Source: Sycon ciliatum (taxonomy: Eukaryota > Porifera > Calcarea > Leucosolenida > Sycettidae). Taken from it: 64,000 bases of DNA. Made by a program: the position numbers and the translations under genes. Positions 12,899 through 24,067 of the stretch are shown piece after piece. The stretch is from assembly GCF_964019385.1 (NCBI RefSeq), contig NC_088655.1, positions 12,005,922 through 12,069,921 of the forward strand. Direction: 5' to 3'. Under the pieces are notes generated by a model. That model did not search any database. It saw nothing but the letters and a program-made list of their open reading frames with translations, and was not told the origin of the DNA. Every line of letters starts with the position of its first letter. Positions within the stretch are counted from its first letter, which is position 1.

Positions 12899-13150
12899 TA
12901 GTGCTCTCCAGGCACAAACATCACCAGGGATACAAACTTACAGAGACGCTCCGTTTCCAGGGCGACAAACACCTCGTGAAGGGAGGATGTGAGAGGAGAG
13001 GACTAGGGGAAGGGTACACTTAGGTAGAATGAGAAGCGAATCGGAGGTGAACAAAGGAGAAACTGGAAAAAGAACCAGCATGCACAGATGCCAAATCACG
13101 AATGAAGAAGAAACAGAGAAAACAAAACAGTGAGGACATGGCAAGCTGAC

Positions 13151-13264
13151 CTGCGAGGAATTCGGTGATTTTGGGGAGCTGGGTGGTGGTGGTCCAGACT
13201 CCTTGGCCTGCTCCACTGGCTCTGACGTAAAGTCATCCTTCAGCAATGATTCCAGGCTCTCCAT
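13151..13264 (-). CDS. Possible small coding exon, Ser/Pro/Glu-rich
   Basis: 38 codons from ATG 13264 (MESLESLLKDDFTSEPVEQA, then a run PPPPSSPKSPNSSQ) end exactly at CAG|GTCAGC, a plausible donor in phase 0. I do not recognise the protein. No partner exon was found; 12899-13150 and 13265-13475 hold no other feature apart from a short duplicated CATCAGTGT/CCACCCGCGT pair near 13275-13335. Confidence 0.25.
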
Positions 13265-13485
13265 GACGAATCCGCATCAGTGTCCACATCCACCCGCGTC
13301 AAATCGCATCAGTGTTGTCCACCCGCGTGAAATCATCCGTGGAAGCCAGTCTGGAATGGAGAATGGAGGCGCTGGAGCCAGCTGCAGTCCATTCCTCAGC
13401 GATGGTCTGCCTGTTTGATAAAAACTGTCTCTCTCCGAAGAGAGAGGAAAAGCCTTCTCCAACCAAACATTTATACTCTTGAATT

Positions 13486-13954
13486 TAGGGGTGAAACGAA
13501 GGTCTCAATGTGCCAAACGAACCTTCTTCATCAAAACCGTAAGGTGTCGAAGGATTCTTTTACAAGTTCACAGTTCCTCTTGAAGCACACTCTGTGCATG
13601 TGCCCTACAAAGTACATGACTGTGCATATATTTGCTATGCAGTCACCACAATTGGCACGCCCATAACTTTTGCACTGCGCAGTTTGAAGCTCCAACTGCG
13701 CAAGACTTCTTCTGCACACAGTGGCCGTGAATGGCCATGCTCAATCGCAGTCCGTGGCCTATTATGCACTTGCAATGGCACCTACGGGAGCCAAGTGGAC
13801 ACAAAACTAGTGCACTGTACAAACTACAGTACAGTACCTCCTGTATACAAGGAAGATCAGTGCATGTGTGTGCAGAAATCGTGTGCTAACCTTCTTTTGA
13901 ATTGAAATGAAAACGAAGGTTCTTCGAACCTTTGACACCTTCGTTTCACCCCTA
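13486..13954. mobile_element. hAT-like miniature element
   Basis: Left end TAGGGGTGAAACGAAGGT is mirrored at the right by ACCTTCGTTTCACCCCTA with a short interruption. CTCTTGA occurs just outside both ends (13476 and 13955), a degenerate target duplication. The body is non-coding. Confidence 0.6.
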
Positions 13955-13962
13955 CTCTTGAT

Positions 13963-14379
13963 AATAGTTGTAGATCTACGATCTTTGTTGTTGGTAGACA
14001 GCATCATCACTTACAAGGTGGAGACCACCGACCGTGACGTGTTCGGAAACAGTCATCATCCTGGCTACCATAACCTTCATGACTATCTCACTGAACCATA
14101 CGGTTCAGATGGTCGCAAAGACGGGGACTCTACCGACCACGGAGGTTGTAGTAAGGACTTAGGTCACTGTGTTCCGAACAAGGTGGTCTCAACCTTGTTA
14201 CATGCGCTCAACCAACAACACGTTTCGACAAAACCTAGAACCTGGTGTGTTGAAAGCAAGGAATCGTCAAAGCCCGCTTCGCGACTCGCCTTTGCTGACT
14301 CAGTAACACTTTCTTGGAGTTGATAGTCTTCACACCCCTTGCGGCTGGCCTTTACACCTTTGCCTCAGTGTGGATTTTG
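13963..14379. other. Unassigned sequence
   Basis: A plus-strand frame of 138 codons (13907-14323) crosses the end of the neighbouring miniature element, has no recognisable motif and is probably fortuitous. Nothing else seen. Confidence 0.3.
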
Positions 14380-14689
14380 GTGTCGTAGACTACAGTCAAA
14401 CCTCGTTAGGAAGAACACTGAAAAGGAGGTTACTTTGAAAAGATCGCTTTAGAAGAACAAGAATTGATTACTCTATTGGATAAATCAGTGTGTTGTCGCT
14501 GGGAGAACTCCCGGTATTGTGAACAAAAAGTTCAAGTCGATCCCTTGGTGTTCGTCCTAAAGAGGTTCAGCGGTAGATCTATCACCACTGGCACTGGTAC
14601 TGGACGCCACGCGTCGGTATGTCAAACTCTCGGCCATAACAGACGTCATGCAGTGCTGGGTCTGCTGGGCCATGGACGTAGATCTACGT

Positions 14690-16051
14690 CAGGCGCGTAC
14701 GCAGGGGGGGGGGGGGGTTTCCCGTTGCCCGGAAACCCCCCAAATGTTCCAAACGAGCAACGTTTTTGGGCATATTTTGGTAGGGCGCACGATCGATCTG
14801 GCAAGAATGCGAAACTTCAACAGATCGTAACTTAGTCAAATATCGCTCAAATCCAACGATCCAGATATCCAGGTCGAATAGAAAACTCTCAGCTGTCGGT
14901 TGAAACGATTTACGACGCGCTGCGAGCAATTTCTCTTGAGATAAATCGTTCGTAAGTTGAGCCGCGATCTCGCAATTTCAAAAGCGCGCAGTGCGACTCG
15001 AGTATCGAGAATTTGAGACTTTTTGTCCCGCTGACTTGGTCATTATTATTTGCAGGAGCTTCACTTGTGATATTTTCAAGAGTACACAGCAAAAAAATCG
15101 AAACTCTGCGATCAAGAAAAGCGAAATCGCGGGAGCAGGACGCGTTTTTCGGCCTTTCGCCCAGTTTGGGCATTTTTTCGCTGCACTCTACCGCTATAGC
15201 ATATAGAGCTGGATATGTACATGGCTGTACTGAGTCCTGGCTATCATGGTCGACCTCATTCTCTCCCTGGTAGGTCTACCTTTCCACTTCCAGGAAGCCT
15301 AAGATAATGAAGATTGAGTGAGTAGAACTGAAGTTTATGATCCAAAGAACACGAAAAAATGCATCATTTTTGAAAATTTCCTGCATGTATGGTATGGCAT
15401 GGTACTGATTTATTTGAATTCGGTATCTCAACAGTACAATGTACAACTTGGGAAGATCCGAATGACATAGATACATACTGCATAAACATAAAAGTGGAGT
15501 AGGTGCTACAGCTGATCATTTTATCGCAGGTTGTGGGACTAAACTAATAGTACCAGCATGCAAGTACATGTACACAGACAGAGTAACCCGCGGCCAAGTC
15601 AATTATTCCCTTTCCTTACCCATTGTGCAAGCTCAAGCTGGATACAGATCTATTTCATTCCTTGGTGCTGACCGCTTTAATGCGCTTTCCAAATCCCTTC
15701 GCACAAATCATATCCCCAATTCATTTCGCCAGGAACTTAACAATTTCATTCATCTTGGGCAACCTGTAAGAAGACCTTAGGGTCTGTTGGGAATGCCCAA
15801 GTAAAATAATAAAATACAATACAAAATACAACACAAGAATTAAAAGCTGAATAAATACGACTGCATGACATTGGGGAAAAGCACCAATTAAAGCAAAACA
15901 AAGCGACACATCACTCATTGAAAACATTTTCGAAAAGGAGCTGTTTTAACCGGGTACATTGTATAATATATTGTAGGGCTCTTTAGACAGGGTTTAAAAA
16001 CGAGTCATTCGGTTGGAAACCCCCCTAGAGGTGACCCTGCGTACGCGCCTG
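14690..16051. mobile_element. hAT-related element with CAGGCGCGTACGC ends and 5-bp duplication
   Basis: CAGGCGCGTACGCAGGG at the left is mirrored at the right, and both ends continue into a G-rich block and GGTTTCC. TACGT flanks both sides (14685-14689 and 16052-16056). The interior contains a CR1-like fragment (15568-15830). Two other elements in the window (27161 and 53338) have CAGG/CAGT-type ends and 5-bp duplications. Confidence 0.65.
15568..15832 (+). pseudogene. CR1-like non-LTR 3' fragment
   Basis: The frame ends SISFLGADRFNALSKSL and HLGQPVRRP then TAG, followed by GGGTCTGTTGGGAATGCCC and an A-rich tail with AATAAAATAC units. Same 3' end family as 4853-5285. Upstream is truncated. 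Confidence 0.75.
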
Positions 16052-16653
16052 TACGTAACGACGTGCCTGGTGTACCAGTACTTAATAGTAGGCCGTAGTA
16101 CTCAGGAGGTCTACTTTGGAGTGTGGGTGTGACTGTGAGTCAACTACAGAATCTTCACGATAATTATCGCACTCCGCGAACCGCCAACCGGCTTCCCTTT
16201 CACACGTGCAAATGACTATGTAAAGGAGTACAAGATTTGATGCGCTGCATAACCGGCTTCGTCGTCGACTAGTTTTCGACTCAAGAACGGACACCGTCAA
16301 ACAGAGAGGTCTGTTCCGCTCCCCAAACCGTCTTGTCCTCCGGCAGCAACAGCTAACAGCAGCAGCCCAAGGCCAAGAGGCAAGAGTCTTTGTTACATAA
16401 CGCGTCCGGAGCAGTCTACCTATCGCTCGCCGCGCACCCAAACACTGGGCGAATGCAGCAGCGCAAACAAGCAAGCTAAAAAGAAGGGCTCCAGTTCTGT
16501 TCGTGGAACAACCGGTGTATTTCCTGCTCGGGCAGAAGTTGCTCACGCACCGTTCACCTTCTCGATCTCCCGTGGCTGAACAAAACCAATAACCGGAGAG
16601 TACGTGTAGATCTAGCAGGTCTTTGGTTTCAGCCGGAGAAAGAGCGCAAGAAG

Positions 16654-16846
16654 ATGAACAATAACATAGTGACACTTCGCCTAGTACCGGTAGCTGGTGG
16701 AGTAGGCCAGCATAACAACAACAATGGCATTCTGGCAGGGCAAGCTGTACCCAACGCGGCCGTCAACGTCAACATGGTTGGTCAAGCAGGTCAGCCTGCG
16801 CTCCCGCCTGCATTACCGGCTCCGTTCGCGCCCCTTGCAATGCAAG
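16654..16846 (+). CDS. Zinc-finger family copy A: Gln/Ala/Pro-rich exon
   Basis: Starts at ATG 16654 and ends at GCAAG|GTAAGT in phase 1. It encodes NNNGILAGQAVPNAAV and PFAPLAMQ, matching the copy B exon at 27735-27971 with the inner Ala/Pro repeat shortened. Upstream, 16235-16398 is open for FDALHNRLRRRLVFDSRTDT and a Gln-rich stretch also found in copy C, perhaps an earlier part of the ancestral gene. No zinc-finger exon follows, so this copy is probably a pseudogene. Confidence 0.5.
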
Positions 16847-16952
16847 GTAAGTGATGGACATTGTACATGTACAGTATGTATGCAGCGGTGACTAGAACTT
16901 AGCGGGTGTTCAGCACACTTGACTGAAGAGGTGGCTTATTCGCTACGAAATC

Positions 16953-17062
16953 ACCCCCCCCCCCCCCACCCGCCGTACAACTGATACAGCAACGCTGTGC
17001 AACTGTGAAACCCATGCGTGCACCGTGGCACACTCGCACCCCCTCCCCCCCCCCCCCCCCAT
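16953..17062. repeat. Poly-C tracts in intron of copy A
   Basis: Runs of 15 and about 17 C at 16957 and 17047 with a short CA run after; length-variable versions occur at the same place in copies B and D (28102, 62104). Confidence 0.7.
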
Positions 17063-17739
17063 TCCCCTCACACACACACACGTATACACATGCGCCGTTG
17101 AACTTCACCTTTGAAGCCATAGCAACTTGTGCTGGAGTTGCACCATTCAACAGCTTGCAAGGCTAAAAAATTCACCGCCACAATTCAGCCTGGTCTATGC
17201 CACAAAGCTATTTGAAATAGCTTTTTCTGGCTAGTGAATCCCTAATTTTCGGTCTTTTCCGATTTTTTATGCACAACTTCAGGCGCGTAGCGCTGTATCG
17301 CAAATTTCGCAAACAAAGCAGCTAGAGTTTGCCGCACCATGTCCGCGAAACGTGTGAAACGGCTGGACTGTGCGTTTTTGGTCCAACTTGCTGATCCCTA
17401 CCATTCGAGGAATATAGAAGCATGTTTGTTTGCAAGACCAGATGTCGGAGCCTCCAGCGAAAGTTTGTAAGAAGAGGCCGATAGTACATGGAAGAACAAA
17501 GGAGAATGATGTATGGACTGCTGAATCAAACTCATTGAATTTTCTCACGTGCAGGTTACCGCAGAAATTCCAAGTAAAATGTGCTGGCTGAGCCAGTATC
17601 CTTGGCTGCAAAAATGAAAATAGCCTTAGGGTGAATTGTGTACGCTATGTCGCATCACATGACCCTCCGGAGCAGGCTGAAAAGGGCTACGCTACGCCCC
17701 TGAACTTCCACAAGCCACCCAGCACAAGCCAACCATCAC

Positions 17740-17905
17740 CAAGTTACTAGGTTGGCTTGTGATCGGTGGCTTGTGATGGGTGGCTTGCAAGGTTGGCTTG
17801 TGATGGGTGGCTTGTGATTGTTGGCTTAATTGTGCTGGGTGGCCTGTAATTGGTGGTTTGTGCTGAGTGACCTGTAATTGGTGGTTTCTGTTGGGTGGCC
17901 AAGTT
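17740..17905. repeat. Minisatellite of GGTTGGCTTGTGAT / GGGTGGCTTGTGAT units
   Basis: About ten degenerate 14-20-base units (TGGCTTGTGATGGG type) inside the copy A intron. The same tract with different unit number lies at 29524-29670 in copy B. Confidence 0.75.
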
Positions 17906-18845
17906 GTGCTGGGTCGCACTGACCAACTGGGCCACAAAATTCTTAATCCCTTGACAAGATATGCAGAATCTGGCCTGGAATTCTCTCAATATCCCTGGAT
18001 TGCACAAAATAAATCGTGAAAAAGAGCTTTTCCCGCCAGAAAAATGTTCTCTCCGGGCAGGATTCTGGCCTCTGCGTACAGGACCGTGAGTTTGGACCCT
18101 GCAGTTGAATAAGTATCTTATACGGGCACTCACAGAACATGGTATCACTGGCCTCACACAACTGAAGAAAAAGCAAAACAAAAACCAACAAAATAAGGTT
18201 TTTAAAGAAAAAGAAAAGAGAACTTGACTAGCAGCGCAGATCGATCAGTCGGCGGGCGCCTACAGTCCATACATCGGAAACTGTCCCGCTGGCTCGATTT
18301 GGGCCGAATTGAGGATCAAAACCCACTTTAAATCTCAAACATCTGGGTTTGGGATTTGCTTCTCCATACATTTTGCCATGGCATACCTGTCCCAATTTTG
18401 TAAAACCTGGCCGAACTTGTATTTCCCTGTTCTTGGACTTTTCTGGCCTCAAATGTGGCAAGGAGTAATTGCACGGGTCACACAATGCAGGATGTACAGT
18501 TGGTTTCACGATATCTACAACTATGTGTGGGAGACACGAAAAAGTTAGGATGCCAGTTTCCAATGAATGGACTGTAGCGTGCCTGTCGGTGCAGATCCTG
18601 CAGGCTGGTAAGGTTTTGAAAGTGCCGTGCGAGACATTGGAGTCACCTGGACCGGACAGAAATAGGACGTTTCCGGGAGTCTGCTTGAAATCCCCGGGAT
18701 CACGGGAGCATTGTTGTTTTTTCCGGGATTTTCCCCAGGAACGGGAGGGTTGGCATGTATGCTGGGTGACTTGGGCAACAGTACGGTATTGACCGTACCA
18801 CTTTTTTTCTCAGGCACCCCATGAATCCATAAAATACACTTTAAT

Positions 18846-19140
18846 TCCCGTAGCTATGCAGAAGACGTTACTTCAGTAACGTTTGGCGCTAGCCAGGGTC
18901 CACACAGCTTTAATTTGGTGTTTGTTTGTTTGTGTGTTTGTGTCACGCCTGGCGCTATCCCGTATCTCTCCCGTGCCGTACCGTACCAGGAAAGACAGCT
19001 GGCCACAATATTTTTATTTGTTTGTGCCATCGACATGCCTGGCGCTATCCCGTACCTGTCCCGTACCATCAAGAGTACGGTATCATCAAGAGAATGAGTA
19101 TATATGCGAAGTGTATCGGGGGAATGCATTCAGTGCAGTA
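18846..19140 (+). repeat. tRNA-like composite repeat, partial copy
   Basis: Begins TCCCGTAGCTATGCAGAAGA and then the hairpin GACGTTACTTCAGTAACG (last base T here). It carries GGCGCTATCCCGTAC blocks and CCGTACC tandem units, then TATGCGAAGTGTATCGGGGG, but diverges before the TTCGAATCC box. Other copies: 20405, 20555, 25990. Confidence 0.65.
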
Positions 19141-20286
19141 ACATTTTGTGTGGATTTGTGTGCGAGGCCGAGATCCCACTAGCAGGCTGGTTGGGCCGCC
19201 TGTCGACCAGCCCGGGAATGGTATGTAGGCCGATAGCATAATAATTATATGGGCCGCGATCAGCTAAAACATGTCTTTGAGGTTTCGTAAAAAAGTTGGG
19301 AAATGACGAAATGAAAAAAATGTTTTTTTGGAGCGCGTTCACTCTGCACTTCATTCAAAATGTTCATGATGTGGGACATCTTCTCAAATTTTGTTCAAAC
19401 ACTTGTTTGGCGTTCTACTTCAAGTAGCTGGCGAGCAACTAGTGGTACTAGAGCAGCTCGCAGGGCCAGACGATCGCTGTGCATGGCCCAGGTTTGTTCA
19501 GGTGTCTGCAAGTCCGTGGCGGTGGGTCTGCAGAGCGACGCTGACAATTTGTTGGGATCTCGTTGATGTTGATGTCGACAGCGAAGCTGAATAGTCCCCG
19601 TTGTCTCCAGTAGCGAAGAGGCACAAGTTGTGGGCTAGTACATAATCATTTAGGCGGCGAACCGGCTGCCTTACGACGTTACTTGCGTTCAGTTCTCATG
19701 AGGCGTCTGACGCAGTCTCGGAAACGCAGGCGACGATCGAAAGTGTCACTGCCAGAATCGAAAGAGTATGCAAGTGCAACGCCGCCCAGCGCATCGTGTT
19801 GCTTTCCAGGAAGAACTTGGGCCATGCCTTTGAACTGATGTCGTTGACATGCTCAAGTCGGTGTCAACAACTTTAGTTCCGTTGTATTGTGCTCCGCCAC
19901 AAAAGCCACTAAGTAATAGTTTGTCTCTTTGTGTCAGACTGTGCGAAAACTGTCATTTTCTATTTCAAAGTACATATTTTGAAAGCGGTGTTTGGGGCAC
20001 TTGTAGACTACTTTTCTGCCCTGTATCATCTTCAAGAGGTCAAGTAAGGTCCCAAGAACTGTTTTCTGGAGGAAAACAAAATTTGAAAATTTTCACCCTA
20101 AGACATGTTTTAGCTGGTTGTGGCCCATATATACAGTCGTGTAGATGTATAGCAGGGAGTCATATTATGTAAACGACTCCCTGCTGTATGGTGAGATTTT
20201 CTGGAAAGAAATACGAAGTAGGGAGACGAGTAAATGCAATCAGAATGGATGTTAGTTGCCGTCAGTATGATAATAAGAAGAAGAAG
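19141..20286. other. Unassigned sequence
   Basis: No frame with recognisable motif on either strand and no inverted-repeat element seen. The stretch at 20100-20200 carries a repeated CTCCCTGCT/AGCAGGGAG inverted pair around CATATTATGTAAACG. Confidence 0.35.
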
Positions 20287-20387
20287 AACGCCCGTGATCG
20301 GCAGAGTCAGCGCCGGGGGCCAGGAAACGTCAGGACCGACATCCCGTCGACTCCAGAACGCCCGTGATCGGCAGAGTCAGCGCCGGT
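20287..20387. repeat. 30-bp direct repeat pair
   Basis: AACGCCCGTGATCGGCAGAG followed by TCAGCGCCGG occurs at 20287-20316 and 20358-20387, identical, 71 bases apart. The second copy runs into the tRNA-like composite repeat head (TAGCTATGCAGAAGACG at 20392). Confidence 0.8.
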
Positions 20388-20554
20388 CCCATAGCTATGC
20401 AGAAGACGTTACTTCAGTAACTCATTGAAACGTTTTTGCAATACAATGATGTAGCTAATAAAAGGAAAAAGCATTTCCATCAGTTCTAACAACATGCACG
20501 ATGAGCTAGGCAACAAAGCATAGCGCAGGGCCCTGAGCTTCCAAGCTCTCTCGT

Positions 20555-20735
20555 TCCCGTAGCTATGCAGAAGACGTTACTTCAGTAACGTCTGGCGCTA
20601 GCCAGGGTCCACACAGCTTTAAATTGGTGTTTGTTTGTTTGTTTGTGTCACGCCTGGCGCTATCCCGTATCTGTCCCGTACCGTACCGTACCAGCAAACA
20701 CAGCTGGCCACATACATATATACAGCTGGCCGCAA
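20555..20735 (+). repeat. tRNA-like composite repeat, 5' half (split by CR1 insertion)
   Basis: Starts CGTAGCTATGCAGAAGACGT, carries the GACGTTAC-TTCA-GTAACGTC hairpin and CCGTACC units, and stops at CTGGCCGCAATATT. The expected continuation CAAATAGGGCTTTC is found at 25470, on the other side of the CR1-like element. Confidence 0.7.

Positions 20736-20770
<35 letters not shown>
20735..20770 (-). repeat. (TAA)n 3' tail of the CR1-like element
   Basis: Eleven or so TAA units on the element strand directly after its 3' UTR; simple repeats of this sort terminate several non-LTR families. Confidence 0.8.
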
Positions 20771-21002
20771 GACACAATCTCATAGCATGTGACAAGCATA
20801 GCTAGTGCAGGGACAGAATCCCCTGAGACAAGGGCGTTGAGCCAGCCACGGCAATAGTAAGCTAGGAAAACAAAGCAAATATGAATTAAAGCAGAAAATG
20901 AATGGAAAATTACAAAGAAAAACGATTAACGGAAGTGAGCACTATCAAAATTCGTGCATCACCCAGGTATTCGAGAATGTTCTTCGATGATAATTATTGC
21001 GT

Positions 21003-24000
21003 CTAGTTCAGTTGTGATAGTAGATCTTTAAACTGACCAATAGAAGAACAAGTTTTCAGACCGTATGGTAATGATAACCAATGAGAGTAGCCGGAAAACA
21101 AAGGGGACTTTAGATACTGGGCTGACTTAACAAGAGGCAGGGTGAGCGCGTTACGGGTTGAGCTTGTCGAAAACCAATTGTACTTCATCATGTGTGAAGG
21201 GGTTTTATGAAGAAATATCAGTGTACAGAGATGGTGCTTATGACGAACGGAGAGAGGAGAAGTGTGTGCAAGTCGATAAAGGGCATCCGAAGGAAAACAT
21301 CGATCCTTGTTGTAAAGAATTTTAAGTATAAATCTATGGTGGACTTCTAATTGGCTCAGAGTTGTGTCAGAAAGGCCACACCAAGCGGTATCGCAATAGT
21401 CGAATATAGGGAGAATATAGCACTGATAAAATAATAGTTTACACTGGATGGGCAAATGAGTGCAATGTGATTGTAGTACCCCTAAGGCTGAACTGGTTCG
21501 CTTGCATACACAGTTGACATGTGCAGCCCAAGAGAGTTTGCAGTCAAACATCACACCTAGATGTTTGTGCTGAGTAACAACACGGATAGGCATAGTCGAG
21601 TCAGGGAAGAATGGTTGATCAGGAGGGGATGAAGAAATAGACATGGCTTCTGTCTTGTCTAAATTGGGCTGGAGTTTCCACGTTTGCATCCACATGACAG
21701 TGCTGTTGATGCGATGCTGCATGGTAAGGAGTAATTGTGCAGGGGAGGAATCAGAACAGATAAGGCCAGTGCCATCCGCATACAAACTAACATCGGGGAC
21801 AACTGAAGGTAGGTCATTAACGTAAAGCAAGAATAACAAAGGACCCAGAATGGAACCTTGGGGCACTCCAGACGTTACAGGGAGGGGATCAGACAAGAAA
21901 TAGAACAAGCGAACAGCCTGAGAACGAGCAGACAGATACGAGGATATCCAACGCAAGGCAGCATCCTCCACCCGGAAGGTGACCTTCAACTTGGCAAGTA
22001 AGCCACGATGCCAAACGGTGTCGAATGCCTTAGCCAAGTCGAAAAACACCATTCCCACGTGCTCCCCACAGTTCCTCTTTGTCGCTATGTCTTGGACAAG
22101 TCGAGTCACCTGGTATTGAGTTGAGTCACCACGGCAGAATCCCGACTGAGCTGGTGAGAGAGCCGGAGCGATGTGCAGGTAGAGGGAATCGAATACAATA
22201 CGCTCACAAAGTTTGGAAACTGTGCGCAGCAGAGAGATGGGGCGGTAGTTTGCCGGGCAAGCACGGGAGCCTTTATTCTTGTAAAGCGGTGTCACGATGG
22301 CGGATTTCCAATCCTGTGGGAATGTACCAGTTCGAAATGACATATTAAAAATAATGGCGAGAGGATAGGCTATTGATGGTGCAAGAGACTGCAGCACTTC
22401 ATTCGGGATCCCATCTGAGCCGGGAGACTTTCCACATTTCAGGCGCTTCAGATATTTCCGAACTTGAAACGTAGTGACAGTGATTGTACGGAACGGAACA
22501 GATATGAAAGGCGATTGGGACAAAGGGGGAATGCGCCACGAAGGATCATCAGGTAGCCCAAATGAGGTGAACTGAGTGTTCAGAACATCAGCTATGCTCT
22601 TGGGGGACGTGGCGACCGTACCGTCGGATGCTATCATCGTTTGGGGCATGACACGGCCGGAAGTGTGCCGCTGTGCTCGCACAAACTGAAAGAGTGTAGG
22701 TCGATTCGGTGACGTTAGTGATGCTTGGATGGAGCGTATATATTGACGATGTGCTTGCCGAGACAGGTGCTTTACAGCATTCCTTTGTCGGTTATAAGCT
22801 GCATGATTTACTGCTGTCGGATATTTTTTGTACACACTATATAGATCACGCTTGCGTTTTACAGCAGACCTGAGCTCAGCAGTAACCCATGGTGGAGATT
22901 GCATGCGGGGTCGTGGAGATGTCACAGTGTGGGTGGCTCCGAATGAAGTGAGGTGCCGACGGAAGGCGGACTGGAGCTCACAATCAAAGTGATGAAGTGC
23001 GTCATTAACATCAGTGTACGAGTTCAGAGAGGACCAGCTGTAGCCAGCTAAATCAGCGTTGATTAATTGCCAAAGGTGCGAAGGTACTTGTTTGAAGCGA
23101 TACAGTGAAGAGGGAGGACCAGTGGCAGAGTTGGGGAAGTAGTTCGAAATAGGGGCGTAACATAAAGTGCAAACAATCTGTATATGGTCAGACATACCCA
23201 AGGGAGGTGCTTGATCAATTGAGCGCACGAGGCGTGGTCGGTTGGTGATCACCAAGTCCAGACACGAAACAGAGCCATTAGGCGAGGAATGAGTGGGGAA
23301 GTCAACCATCTGGTGGAGCCCAAGAGCAGCAAATACTGTGCTAAGGAGATCACCAGCCTTCGAGGTAGAATCGGTGGGACACCAGCTTGAGTTGTGGGCG
23401 TTGAAATCGCCAGTCACAAGCAGATCATAAGAATCTAAACAGACTGACTGTAATGCCTCAACAAACATGTCACAAAAGTACGACAATTGCATTGTGCTCT
23501 GTGAGGGTGGTCGATACATGCAGCATAGTAAGATGGGATTCTGAGATTGAGTAGAGGGGGAGCCAAGTTCAAGCCACACAGACTCGCAGCCAGGGCGTTG
23601 AAGGTCGGCACGAGGGGAGACGTACGGAAAGGAGTCCGAACGGACAAGTACGGCAACACCCCCATACCCACGGCTACAATGTGCTGACCGATTGTCTTCC
23701 GGAGGTCGATCTCTGCGGATGCAGATATAGCCTGACAGTGAGAGCGGGTTCGAGGGACAGAGCCACGTCTCTGTTAGGCAGATTATGTCAGGCTTAGCAC
23801 ATTCGGCAATAACGCAGAGCTCAGACAACTTGTTGACAACAGAGCGACAATTCAGAGATACTAGGGTTAAATCACGCTGGGATTTAGGGAAAAAAGGGAA
23901 CGCTGATGGATTTAGCGCTGGACATGCAATGTGTGCGGGTCGGCCTGAGGAGGGCTGAGCGGGGTAGAGCGGGCGGGCTAGTTTCGATAGTGGGGTGAAT

Positions 24001-24035
24001 ACAGGGGCGTTGGGATTTAGTCGTTGCTGCTGCAT
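21003..24035 (-). CDS. ORF2: AP-endonuclease and reverse transcriptase (CR1-like), YADG active site
   Basis: 1010 residues. Residues about 55-290 form an apurinic-type endonuclease: SLNCRSVVNK, CLTETWL, YRPPS, TGDFNAH, LDLVIT, MSDH, all expected catalytic positions present. Residues about 500-860 form the reverse transcriptase: GKSPGSDGIPNEV, NYRPISLL, GFCRGDSTQ, VFFDLAKAFDTVWH (motif A), SGVPQGSILGPLLFLLYVND (motif B), SLYADGTGLIC (motif C), HKHLGVMFD. Motif C should be YADD; codon 755 (21771-21773, GGC) is Gly, one transition from GAC. The second metal-binding Asp is essential in reverse transcriptases, so this copy is predicted inactive. It normally nicks target DNA and copies its own RNA in place. 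Confidence 0.9.
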   Translation of the reverse strand: MQQQRLNPNAPVFTPLSKLARPLYPAQPSSGRPAHIACPALNPSAFPFFPKSQRDLTLVSLNCRSVVNKLSELCVIAECAKPDIICLTETWLCPSNPLSLSGYICIRRDRPPEDNRSAHCSRGYGGVAVLVRSDSFPYVSPRADLQRPGCESVWLELGSPSTQSQNPILLCCMYRPPSQSTMQLSYFCDMFVEALQSVCLDSYDLLVTGDFNAHNSSWCPTDSTSKAGDLLSTVFAALGLHQMVDFPTHSSPNGSVSCLDLVITNRPRLVRSIDQAPPLGMSDHIQIVCTLCYAPISNYFPNSATGPPSSLYRFKQVPSHLWQLINADLAGYSWSSLNSYTDVNDALHHFDCELQSAFRRHLTSFGATHTVTSPRPRMQSPPWVTAELRSAVKRKRDLYSVYKKYPTAVNHAAYNRQRNAVKHLSRQAHRQYIRSIQASLTSPNRPTLFQFVRAQRHTSGRVMPQTMIASDGTVATSPKSIADVLNTQFTSFGLPDDPSWRIPPLSQSPFISVPFRTITVTTFQVRKYLKRLKCGKSPGSDGIPNEVLQSLAPSIAYPLAIIFNMSFRTGTFPQDWKSAIVTPLYKNKGSRACPANYRPISLLRTVSKLCERIVFDSLYLHIAPALSPAQSGFCRGDSTQYQVTRLVQDIATKRNCGEHVGMVFFDLAKAFDTVWHRGLLAKLKVTFRVEDAALRWISSYLSARSQAVRLFYFLSDPLPVTSGVPQGSILGPLLFLLYVNDLPSVVPDVSLYADGTGLICSDSSPAQLLLTMQHRINSTVMWMQTWKLQPNLDKTEAMSISSSPPDQPFFPDSTMPIRVVTQHKHLGVMFDCKLSWAAHVNCVCKRTSSALGVLQSHCTHLPIQCKLLFYQCYILPIFDYCDTAWCGLSDTTLSQLEVHHRFILKILYNKDRCFPSDALYRLAHTSPLSVRHKHHLCTLIFLHKTPSHMMKYNWFSTSSTRNALTLPLVKSAQYLKSPLFSGYSHWLSLPYGLKTCSSIGQFKDLLSQLN

Positions 24036-24067
24036 CGTTGTGTATGTTGGTTTGTTAGCATGACAGT

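Larger units (their letters stand above)
14380..18845 (+). repeat. Segmental duplicate A of the zinc-finger gene region
   Basis: 14380-14684 matches 32470-32760, 16090-16480 matches 32790-33240, and 16700-18830 matches 27810-30340 closely, including intronic C runs, a minisatellite and the CCTGGACCGGACAGAAATG block. The match ends before the zinc-finger exon, at 18845, where a tRNA-like composite repeat begins. The unit is interrupted by the element at 14690-16051. Confidence 0.8.

Noticed and set aside
16082-16675. 197-codon minus-strand frame in copy A
   Set aside because: It is antisense to the region whose plus frame (FDALHNRLRRRLVF) is shared with copy C, and has no recognisable domain.
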